This document shows positions 50,601-61,800 of a DNA stretch of 64,000 bases, piece after piece (within the stretch, counting starts at the first letter, position 1; the number at the start of each line of letters is the position of its first letter). Both the position numbers and the translations under genes were made by a program. Source of the stretch: Pratylenchus scribneri. Lineage: Eukaryota; Nematoda; Chromadorea; Rhabditida; Pratylenchidae. The notes below the pieces were generated by a model. The model saw nothing but the letters and a program-made list of their open reading frames with translations, made no database searches and had not been told where the DNA came from. Where the stretch lies: assembly GCA_030063045.1 (NCBI GenBank), contig JAQSEB010000188.1, positions 310,001-374,000 of the forward strand, read 5' to 3'.

Positions 50601-51321
50601 CATTTGTGAATAAAAATATTGACTACAGTAATCCAGTTCAGGGTACTTATTCCGTTGGTATCCCCTTTTTTGGAAAGTGCTTGGTCCCCCTTATGGTTTG
50701 TCATATTTCAGGTTAGGGTTAATTAGGGTTGGGTTAGGGATAGGGTGGGGTAAGAATCATCTTACGTGTATCCTAAACCCAAACCCTAACCCAAATCCTA
50801 AAACCAAAGGGGGCACCAAGCACTTTCCAAAAAAGGGGATACCAACGGAATAAGTACCGGAAAATGTTATGATATTATGGGCACCAAAATATTTCAAAAA
50901 TAAAAATCCATTAAACTTTTTTTTTTCAAAATTATTTCCAAAATTAATTTGTTATTATTTAGGATTTTTATTTTATCTTAAATTTTATTTTACGATTTTT
51001 GTAGTCCTCTAATCAATTTAATTAAATTATTTAAAAAATGGAAATATTTAATTAAATCAAATTTCAGCAAATTTGCCAAATAGCAGTGGCCGCAGCAGAA
51101 TTGGCACTTTAAAAGAGAATACAATGAAGGGATTTTCGAACATGAAATTGGCGATGACTTCAAGTTCAAACAAAATTCGGAATGGATTAAAGCGTAAAGA
51201 ATTGAAGACCGAATTTCCGGTTGAGGACAAAGTGGAAACGGCCACCTCAATTCATAATAGTGAAGCAAGCGAGAATAACACAAATGGTGATGAAAAGAAT
51301 AGCAGAAGAATTACAAAATAA
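47667..51321 (+). CDS. TPR-GoLoco G-protein regulator (LGN/Pins/AGS-3 type)
   Basis: Ten exons: 47667-47778, 48132-48282, 48327-48389, 49125-49197, 49241-49466, 49509-49564, 49606-49721, 50048-50153, 50216-50375, 51068-51321 (438 aa; phases agree). About five TPR units follow the LGN pattern (SCQELAERGERAI; YSQLGNAYFALRNYNRA; LYNLGLAH; LGNIANTYFYDMEYRKAIEY). One GoLoco motif in exon 9 (FFDMIVQMQ ... IEDQRAEFP) has the DQR triad that reaches the nucleotide of G-alpha-i/o. A basic Ser-rich tail follows. This family binds GDP-bound G-alpha and orients spindles or tunes G-protein signalling. It is shorter than LGN (7-8 TPRs, several GoLocos); whether it equals AGS-3 or GPR-1/2 is open. For exon 3 I chose the GTCGGT donor because it gives a gap-free match to LGN. 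AATAAA overlaps the stop. Confidence 0.88.
50642..50858. mobile_element. Fold-back MITE with telomere-like core, in intron 9
   Basis: GGTACTTATTCCGTTGGTAT and its exact reverse complement bound 217 bp; arms pair over about 50 bp. The centre reads GGTTAGGGTTAATTAGGG ... AACCCTAACCC, so almost the whole element is one hairpin. No clear target duplication. Confidence 0.8.
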
Positions 51322-52085
51322 AAGGATGCCAATTTTAATATTTTCATTTTTACTCAAACTAATTTTTAAGATGTTAAGATAAAATTGATTATGTCAGCTT
51401 AAATTGCTGATTTTTTCATCATCATCATCATTCACTCTTCAGTCATCACATCATGTTATTGATTAAATAATTATCCATAATTAATTAATACACCAAACAC
51501 CATAATATTTCCTTCCCTTATTACTCTTACTTAAGGTGCTGCTGATATGATGCCGTGTGCTGTGCCGTCTTCTGCCATGTTCTGGAAAATTTATTAGACA
51601 TTTTATCCAAACCGGTTTTTCCTTTTTCCTGTTAAACGCAGGGCAGGAAAAAAAGAAATAGGATGAATGAATTCAGAGGAGGTTTAGTATTTAGTTACCC
51701 AAAATTGTAATTTTTGAAGTCTCGAAAACGGTACTTATACTTAAACTGGTTAAACCCAAAAATGGGCAAAATGCCATATGAAAATCCCCCCCCCCTCCAC
51801 TCCACTTATTAATTCAATTATAATTATAATTATTCTTTCTTTTTATTATTGGATTTATTTCATCTTTCGGGCTGAAGAATTAAATTATTTATTATTTAGA
51901 AAAATCATGTAGATTATTTATTTACATTATTAATTACATATCATCTCATTAAATTAAAAATAAGTACCTATTTTTAATTTAATGTTCACATCGCGCATTC
52001 ACATAAATTGATTTATTTACTTTACAGCGAATATTGAGCTATTAATATTTTGATTATTGAATCATTCATAAAAATAAATTGCAAA
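51322..52085. other. Intergenic
   Basis: AT-rich, with a (TCA)n stretch near 51416-51430 and a run of C near 51786-51795. No gene seen; the HSPBP1 promoter lies at the right. Confidence 0.55.
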
Positions 52086-55000
52086 ATGTCCACAAATTCC
52101 AATGGCAACAACAATGGTCAACAACAACCAATGTTTAGCCATTTGCTTTCTTTGGCCACCCAGGCACAAGGCGATCGGCCCGCCGATCCGGCACATTCAC
52201 AAATGACATCCGAGGTTTCTTTTTGGATTTATTAAATTGATTCAACTTTCTAACTTCTATTCTGGATGACCTTTATTGGTTATCCGTTACAAGTTCTCGA
52301 TATCGAGAAATGCAAAACTGGATATTTAGAAAAAGTTGGGTATTTAAAAACATAGTTTTTGAATATTAGTTAGTTAAATCTTTAATCCGACAAATCAACA
52401 AACTACAAACAATTTGTGAAAGTTAATCTTATACAAATGGAATGGAGACGAGAAACATTTTTGGATTATAGGGGAAAATACATTGTTTACTCCATATTTT
52501 ATTACCGGTATAAATATAAAACCATTTATAAAATAGTTCGGAATTGGAAAAATTGAACCACCAAGTTCTTATCAGCTATAGCTATGGGTCAAAAAGATAC
52601 AATACATAGATAAATATAGGGGCGACATAATCTTCCCATTTTGACTCTATTAAAACTCAAATTTTCACAAAATTGGTAATTATTAAAACAATTTGAATAT
52701 AGGATCAAGCTTGGCTGGAGAGTGCTCTCGACCAAATTTCGCAGAACACAGATCCGGTGAAGAAACTGAAACGGTGGATTCAACGATTGGAGGAAATTGG
52801 CGACCCGACGGAGGCAAATTTGGCCGACATTGGAGACATTTTGGAGGAAATTGGTTTGTTTAAATTAAATAAATGATTTATTTACTGCCAAAAAATTCCA
52901 AGTTTCAAAATATTAACCTTCTTATCCTTCCAAAAATAAATTCTAATTTCCCCCATTTTAAGGTGACATTGTTTGCGACATTGATTTGGCCCAAGTGTTC
53001 TGCGCGCTCGGCGGTCTTCAATTGATCAAAAAGTTTTTGGTTAGCTTTTATTTTAATTCAGAAAAATCATTTCAATAAGCAAAAAAATGAATTAAAATGC
53101 TAAACACACGAATTTGGCCTCAATTTTTGTCCATTAAATTATGCCAATTTTCGGTAAACCCAATGCCAACATTTACCATTGGGATTGGCGATTGGTCCAA
53201 AGGCCAAATTTAATATAAAATAAATTACCCAAAAATAAAATTTTATTTTTCTGCAGGCCAAACAATTTGACCCATCCAATTCACTGTTCACCCATTTGTT
53301 GAGTGTTTTGGCCCAATACAATCCAAAAGTGCAGCAATTAATGCTCAAAGATGATTTCCTGGTCCAATGCTTGGCCACAATGGCCGATGAACAAAAATCG
53401 CCGGTAAGTGGGGAATTTGAAATTTTTCAAAAATTAAAAGGGAAATATTTAATTTGGCAAAAAAAAACCAACTAAAGTTACCAAAAGATTCGGTTTTAGA
53501 CCTTTAGACATAAACATTTGCCCAATTGATAGACATCAAATATATCATTTAATTATGCTTTTGCATAAGCTTTAACCAATTTAAAAGTTTTGGTTTTTTA
53601 AGAAAATCGATTTAAACCCTTTACCTTTTAATTGTTGACCAAATAATTACAATTTATTATACCATTCGATGTATTTTGACTCAAATTGATTCTATATTAT
53701 TGGTGAATGTAGGACAAACCTTTAAAGTTTAAACCATTAGAATTATTTGTCTTTATGGTATTCTTTTTTTTTCAAATTAAAGTTTTTAATATTCTTAAAT
53801 GTTCTTTTATTTATTATTCTTCCAATTTTCACAGGATTATCGCCACAAATCGGTGGGTGCCGTTTCCGCAATGGTCAAAGGATATTTGCCAGCTTTGATG
53901 TGAGTGTAATTTTTGGGCAGTCAATCAGAAAAATTTATGCACAAAAAAATTTACCCAAGTAAAGCTTCCAATTTTCCGCCTAAGGCTTATTCTGAATTTT
54001 TTTGCCAATTTAAATTAATCATAAATATAATTGGTGTTGGTGGTGAAATTAGTGAGTAATAAGATTATTCTTTTTGAGTATTGGGCCTAGTCAATGCTAT
54101 ATAAGCTGAATAGAATTAAGGTTTTTATAACTTAAAGGATAGATAAATTTATGCAAATTTTAAGGAAGGAAATTTCAAATTTTTCGGATGCAAAAATATG
54201 GACTCAATGCATAAATTTTGGGAATTAATTAAATTATTTTGTGTATATTTTATTGATTTTTTCAAGTCGATTTATCCAATTGGATGGGCCGGAAAAGTTG
54301 ATGAAATGTTTCGAGTCTGGACTGCAAACTGATGAGAAAAAGTTGGTTCATCGATGTGCGGTGGCGGCCGTTGCCCTCAGGAACAATTTTTCCGTTGAAG
54401 GTATGGTTTTGTTTGATTTCAATTTTAAACAAAATATAAAATGATTAGATTAGAATTTTTGGAACGTACAAAATTTATTACGAATTTTTATTAATTAAAA
54501 ATAAAATAGAAAAAATTCCAGCATTTCCAATCGGGAATCTATTAATTTTCACAAAAAAAGCATTAATTTACCCAAATTCTTTCGTGTCGACAAATATTAT
54601 ATTTTTAAGGCCATAAAACTTGGCCAAATCAGACCTATTTAAGATTCCCTAACCTCAAGCCCCTAATCCCATCCTGCCCAGTATCTAACCTTGAGCCCTA
54701 ATACCTAGTTATGGCCAAGTTATATGGACTCAAAAATATAATATTTTTTGAAACGAAAGAATTTGGGTAAATTTATTATTTTTTTGATAAATTTTCACAT
54801 TTCCAATCACTTCTTCATAGCTAAATGGATAATAGGTTAGTTTTATCCAGGCCAGTTCTGGGTGGGTTCGATTCTGACCCGGGAAAAACATTTTTATCTG
54901 AAATTTAGATATTAAATCAAAAAAACAGCAAATAGCAAAATAAAAATAAATTAAAAATTGAAAATATAATTAAAAATTTATATTTATTCATTTTCAGTGC

Positions 55001-55131
55001 TCAATATGGATTCTGTGTTTCGAAAAGTGTACCAATGGCCAGACAAAATGCGTGCAAAAATTGAGGAGCGAAATCGAGAACGGGGCGAAGAGAATGACTA
55101 CAAAGAAACACTCGAATTTCTTTCGTATTGA
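52086..55131 (+). CDS. HSPBP1: Hsp70 nucleotide-exchange factor HSPBP1/Fes1
   Basis: Seven exons: 52086-52214, 52703-52853, 52963-53039, 53257-53403, 53835-53899, 54267-54400, 54998-55131 (278 aa; phases agree). After a Gln/Asn-rich N-terminus come armadillo-type helices: WLESALDQISQNTDPVKKL, GDIVCDIDLAQVFCALGGL, HLLSVLAQYNPKVQQLML, YRHKSVGAVSAMVKGYLPAL, HRCAVAAVALRNNF. These match the HSPBP1/Sil1/Fes1 fold that grips the Hsp70 ATPase domain and releases ADP. No signal peptide or ER-retention end, so the cytosolic HSPBP1/Fes1 form fits better than Sil1. AATAAA lies 11 nt past the stop. Confidence 0.93.
53090..53225. repeat. Palindromic dispersed repeat in HSPBP1 intron 3
   Basis: GGTAAACCCAATGCCAACAT followed by TTACCATTGGGATTGG. 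The right arm is partly lost. Confidence 0.5.
54568..54772. mobile_element. MITE in HSPBP1 intron 6
   Basis: ATTTACCCAAATTCTTTCG at both ends in inverted orientation; arms pair imperfectly over about 60 bp (including AATATTATATTTTT and AACTTGGCCA). The flanking TTA on both sides fits a PIF/Harbinger-type target duplication. Confidence 0.7.
54810..54885 (+). other. tRNA-like fragment with A- and B-box matches
   Basis: TAGCTAAATGG (54818-54828) fits a Pol III A box, and GGTTCGATTCT (54865-54875) nearly fits a B box, 36 bp later. A D-arm can form, but the acceptor and anticodon stems do not pair, so this is a decayed tRNA or tRNA-derived SINE head rather than a working tRNA gene. Confidence 0.3.
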
Positions 55132-55310
55132 ATTTATGATGAATAAAATGAAATGAATTGATCGATATAAACTTGCCTAAACAATATTTTGATGAGTATT
55201 TTTGCATATTTTTTAGCTGAGCTTTCTATAAAATTTTTCATCATATTTGTATTTTTCCCATTTTTAATTTTTTTGAATAAATTTATAAAAATATTCGGTG
55301 TTACGCGTTT

Positions 55311-55629
55311 TGCGGACCGCTTGCGGACGAAACGGTCTGGTGCCGGTAATGATAAAGCTGCGTTAGTATTGTTTATATCATTTGATTAAGCATTAAATAA
55401 TGACATCAAAAGCTTTGGCCAATTTTGAGCTTTCACCGAGTTATAACGAAAAAACAGGCAAAAATAATTTTAATTAAACCAACGGTTTTCGTGGATATAA
55501 CTCGGTGAATAATCAAAATTGGCCGATTCCTTTGATGTCATTTTGTAACTAATAATAAAATGCCATAATAATGCTACATCAACTTTACCGCCATTGGCAC
55601 CAAACTGTTTCGTCCGCAAAAGGCGGCTA
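55311..55629. mobile_element. Fold-back element downstream of HSPBP1
   Basis: Left arm TTGCGGACGAAACGGTCTGG and right arm TTGCGGACGAAACAGTTTGG (reverse complement). Inner parts also pair (ATGACATCAAA, GGCCAATTTTGA, CACCGAGTTATA). The left arm has a small duplication of TTGCGGAC. Confidence 0.75.
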
Positions 55630-55841
55630 ATCCTATTCTATTCATTCGTTTTGATTTTTAATTATTTTATACTTCTCCAATCGTATCCTCATCCTCAAGC
55701 AATTAAATCAAAATTGTGGCCTATAATTCCAACTTCTTATTACATTTTAAAACATCAATGGTACTAAATATGATCTGACTGAATAAATAGGTTGAAAATG
55801 GATCTAATGTTCAAATCAAATTTATTTGGGTTTATCTAATT

Positions 55842-58800
55842 CAATTGATCGAAAAGTATTTTATGATCATTTTGTGGCTAGAATTTAATTTTTTTGAAAA
55901 ATATTATTAGAATCATATTCTCCACTCTAAAATAGAGGTATCAAAGCCTTCGATTTTTTAAAATACCCCCATATCGATTTTTAGTGAAGAATATGATTCT
56001 AATAATATTTTTGAAAAAAATTAAATTCTAGCGCCAAATTGGTCGGAAGATACTTTTCGATCGATTGAATTATTGAATATTTTTGATAAAATTTATTAAA
56101 AATCAATAATGAGGTATTTTAAAAAATCGAAGGCTTTGATACCTCTATTTTAGAGTGGAGAATATGATTCTAATGGAATTTTTCAAAAAAATTAAATTCT
56201 GGCCTCAAAATGGTCATAAAATACTTTTCGATCGATTGAATTATTGAATATTTTTGAAAAATTTATTAAAAATCAATAATGAGGTATTTTAAAAAATCGA
56301 AGGCTTTGATACCTCTATTTTATAGTGGAAAATATGATTCTAATGGAATTTTTCAAAAAATTAAATTCTGGCCTCAAAATGGTCATAAAATACTTTTCGA
56401 TCGATTGAATTATTGAATATTTTTGATAAAATTTATTAAAAATCAATAATGAGGTATTTTAAAAAATCGAAGGCTTTGATACCTCTATTTTAGAGTGGAG
56501 AATATGATTCTAATAATATTTTTGAAAAAAATTAAATTCTGGCCTCAAAATGGTCATAAAATACTTTTCGATCGATTGAATTATTGAATATTTTTGATAA
56601 AATTTATTAAAAATCAATAATGAGGTATTTTAAAAAATCGAAGGCTTTGATACCTCTATTTTAGAGTGAAGAATGTGATTCTAATAATATTTTTGAAAAA
56701 AATTAAATTCTAGCCCGAAATTGGTCGGAAGATACTTTTCGATCGATTGAATTATTGAATATTTTTGAAAAATTTATTAAAAATCAATAATGAGGTATTT
56801 TAAAAAATCGAAGGCTTTGATACCTCTATTTTAGAGTGAAGAATGTGATTCTAATAATATTTTTGAAAAAAATTAAATTCTGGCCTCAAAATGGTCATAA
56901 AATACTTTTCGATCGATTGAATTATTGAATATTTTTGATAAAATTTATTAAAAATCAATAATGAGGTATTTTAAAAAATCGAAGGCTTTGATACCTCTAT
57001 TTTAGAGTGAAGAATATGATTCTAATAATATTTTTGAAAAAAATTAAATTCTAGCCCCAAATTGGTCGGAAGATACTTTTCGATCGATTGAATTATTGAA
57101 TATTTTTGATAAAATTTATTAAAAATCAATAATGAGGTATTTTAAAAAATCGAAGGCTTTGATACCTCTATTTTAGAGTGAAGAATGTGATTCTAATAAT
57201 ATTTTTGAAAAAAATTAAATTCTAGCCCCAAATTGGTCGGAAGATACTTTTCGATCGATTGAATTATTGAATATTTTTGATAAAATTTATTAAAAATCAA
57301 TAATGAGGTATTTTAAAAAATCGAAGGCTTTGATACCTCTATTTTAGAGTGAAGAATATGATTCTAATAATATTTTTGAAAAAAATTAAATTCTAGCCAC
57401 AAAATGGTCATAAAATACTTTTCGATCGATTGAATTATTGAATATTTTTGAAAAATTTGTTAAAAATCGATAATGAGGTATTTTAAAAAATCGAAGGCTT
57501 TGATACCTCTATTTTAGAGTGAAGAATATGATTCTAATAATATTTTTGAAAAAAATTAAATTCTAGCCCCAAATTGGTCGGAAGATACTTTTCGATCGAT
57601 TGAATTATTGAATATTTTTGATAAAATTTATTAAAAATCAATAATGAGGTATTTTAAAAAATCGAAGGCTTTGATACCTCTATTTTAGAGTGAAGAATAT
57701 GATTCTAATAATATTTTTGAAAAAAATTAAATTCTGGCCTCAAAATGGTCATAAAATACTTTTCAAATACTTTTCGATCGATTGAATTATTGAATATTTT
57801 TGAAAAATTTATTAAAAATCAATAATGAGGTATTTTAAAAAATCGAAGGCTTTGATACCTCTATTTTAGAGTGAAGAATGTGATTCTAATAATATTTTTG
57901 AAAAAAATTAAATTCTAGCCCCAAATTGGTCGGAAGATACTTTTCGATCGATTGAATTATTGAATATTTTTGATAAAATTTATTAAAAATCAATAATGAG
58001 GTATTTTAAAAAATCGAAGGCTTTGATACCTCTATTTTAGAGTGAAGAATATGATTCTAATAATATTTTTGAAAAAAATTAAATTCTAGCCCCAAATTGG
58101 TCGGAAGATACTTTTCGATCGATTGAATTATTGAATATTTTTGATAAAATTTATTAAAAATCAATAATGAGGTATTTTAAAAAATCGAAGGCTTTGATAC
58201 CTCTATTTTAGAGTGAAGAATATGATTCTAATAATATTTTTGAAAAAAATTAAATTCTAGCCCCAAATTGGTCGGAAGATACTTTTCGATCGATTGAATT
58301 ATTGAATATTTTTGATAAAATTTATTAAAAATCAATAATGAGGTATTTTAAAAAATCGAAGGCTTTGATACCTCTATTTTAGAGTGTAAAATATGATTCT
58401 AATGGAATTTTTCAAAAAATTAAATTCTGGCCTCAAAATGGTCATAAAATACTTTTCGATCGATTGAATTATTGAATATTTTTGATAAAATTTATTAAAA
58501 ATCATTAATGAGGTATTTTAAAAAATCGAAGGCTTTGATACCTCTATTTTAGAGTGAAGAATATGATTCTAATAATATTTTTGAAAAAAATTAAATTCTA
58601 GCCCCAAATTGGTCGGAAGATACTTTTCGATCGATTGAATTATTGAATATTTTTGAAAAATTTGTTAAAAATCGATAATGAGGTATTTTAAAAAATCGAA
58701 GGCTTTGATACCTCTATTTTAGAGTGAAGAATATGATTCTAATAATATTTTTGAAAAAAATTAAATTCTGGCCTCAAAATGGTCATAAAATACTTTTCGA

Positions 58801-61800
58801 TCGATTGAACTATTGAATATTTTTGATAAAATTTATTAAAAATCAATAATGAGGTATTTTAAAAAATCGAAGGCTTTGATACCTCTATTTTAGAGTGAAG
58901 AATATGATTCTAATAATATTTTTGAAAAAAATTAAATTCTGGCCTCAAAATGGTCATAAAATACTTTTCGATCGATTGAATTATTGAATATTTTTGAAAA
59001 ATTTATTAAAAATCAATAATGAGGTATTTTAAAAAATCGAAGGCTTTGATACCTCTATTTTAGAGTGAAGAATATGATTCTAATAATATTTTTGAAAAAA
59101 ATTAAATTCTGGCCTCAAAATGGTCATAAAATACTTTTCGATCGATTGAACTATTGAATATTTTTGATAAAATTTATTAAAAATCAATAATGAGGTATTT
59201 TAAAAAATCGAAGGCTTTGATACCTCTATTTTAGAGTGAAGAATATGATTCTAATAATATTTTTGAAAAAAATTAAATTCTGGCCTCAAAATGGTCATAA
59301 AATACTTTTCGATCGATTGAACTATTGAATATTTTTGATAAAATTTATTAAAAATCAATAATGAGGTATTTTAAAAAATCGAAGGCTTTGATACCTCTAT
59401 TTTAGAGTGGAAAATATGATTCTAATGGAATTTTTCAAAAAATTAAATTCTGGCCTCAAAATGGTCATAAAATACTTTTCGATCGATTGAATTATTGAAT
59501 ATTTTTGATAAAATTTATTAAAAATCAATAATGAGGTATTTTAAAAAATCGAAGGCTTTGATACCTCTATTTTAGAGTGGAAAATATGATTCTAATGGAA
59601 TTTTTCAAAAAATTAAATTCTGGCCTCAAAATGGTCATAAAATACTTTTCGATCGATTGAACTATTGAATATTTTTGATAAAATTTATTAAAAATCAATA
59701 ATGAGGTATTTTAAAAAATCGAAGGCTTTGATACCTCTATTTTAGAGTGGAAAATATGATTCTAATGGAATTTTTCAAAAAATTAAATTCTGGCCTCAAA
59801 ATGGTCATAAAATACTTTTCGATCGATTGAATTATTGAATATTTTTGATAAAATTTATTAAAAATCAATAATGAGGTATTTTAAAAAATCGAAGGCTTTG
59901 ATACCTCTATTTTAGAGTGAAGAATATGATTCTAATAATATTTTTGAAAAAAATTAAATTCTGTCCTCAAAATGGTCATAAAATACTTTTCGATCGATTG
60001 AATTATTGAATATTTTTGAAAAATTTATTAAAAATCAATAATGAGGTATTTTAAAAAATCGAAGGCTTTGATACCTCTATTTTAGAGTGGAAAATATGAT
60101 TCTAATGGAATTTTTCAAAAAATTAAATTCTGGCCTCAAAATGGTCATAAAATACTTTTCGATCGATTGAATTATTGAATATTTTTGATAAAATTTATTA
60201 AAAATCAATAATGAGGTATTTTAAAAAATCGAAGGCTTTGATACCTCTATTTTAGAGTGGAAAATATGATTCTAATGGAATTTTTCAAAAAATTAAATTC
60301 TGGCCTCAAAATGGTCATAAAATACTTTTCGATCGATTGAATTATTGAATATTTTTGATAAAATTTATTAAAAATCAATAATGAGGTATTTTAAAAAATC
60401 GAAGGCTTTGATACCTCTATTTTAGAGTGAAGAATATGATTCTAATAATATTTTTGAAAAAAATTAAATTCTGGCCTCAAAATGGTCATAAAATACTTTT
60501 CGATCGATTGAACTATTGAATATTTTTGATAAAATTTATTAAAAATCAATAATGAGGTATTTTAAAAAATCGAAGGCTTTGATACCTCTATTTTAGAGTG
60601 AAGAATATGATTCTAATAATATTTTTGAAAAAAATTAAATTCTGGCCTCAAAATGGTCATAAAATACTTTTCGATCGATTGAATTATTGAATATTTTTGA
60701 AAAATTTATTAAAAATCAATAATGAGGTATTTTAAAAAATCCAAGGCTTTGATACCTCTATTTTAGAGTGGAAAATATGATTCTAATGGAATTTTTCAAA
60801 AAATTAAATTCTGGCCTCAAAATGGTCATAAAATACTTTTCGATCGATTGAATTATTGAATATTTTTGATAAAATTTATTAAAAATCAATAATGAGGTAT
60901 TTTAAAAAATCGAAGGCTTTGATACCTCTATTTTAGAGTGGAAAATATGATTCTAATGGAATTTTTCAAAAAATTAAATTCTGGCCTCAAAATGGTCATA
61001 AAATACTTTTCGATCGATTGAATTATTGAATATTTTTGATAAAATTTATTAAAAATCAATAATGAGGTATTTTAAAAAATCGAAGGCTTTGATACCTCTA
61101 TTTTAGAGTGAAGAATATGATTCTAATAATATTTTTGAAAAAAATTAAATTCTGGCCTCAAAATGGTCATAAAATACTTTTCGATCGATTGAATTATTGA
61201 ATATTTTTGAAAAATTTATTAAAAATCAATAATGAGGTATTTTAAAAAATCGAAGGCTTTGATACCTCTATTTTAGAGTGAAGAATATGATTCTAATAAT
61301 ATTTTTGAAAAAAATTAAATTCTGGCCTCAAAATGGTCATAAAATACTATTCGATCGATTGAACTATTGAATATTTTTGATAAAATTTATTAAAAATCAA
61401 TAATGAGGTATTTTAAAAAATCGAAGGCTTTGATACCTCTATTTTAGAGTGAAGAATATGATTCTAATAATATTTTTGAAAAAAATTAAATTCTGGCCTC
61501 AAAATGGTCATAAAATACTTTTCGATCGATTGAATTATTGAATATTTTTGATAAAATTTATTAAAAATCAATAATGAGGTATTTTAAAAAATCGAAGGCT
61601 TTGATACCTCTATTTTAGAGTGAAGAATATGATTCTAATAATATTTTTGAAAAAAATTAAATTCTAGCCCCAAATTGGTCGGAAGATACTTTTCGATCGA
61701 TTGAATTATTGAATATTTTTGATAAAATTTATTAAAAATCAATAATGAGGTATTTTAAAAAATCGAAGGCTTTGATACCTCTATTTTAGAGTGAAGAATA

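Noticed and set aside
50700..50820. Interstitial telomere
   Set aside because: The TTAGGG words are few, imperfect and mirrored inside a hairpin element.
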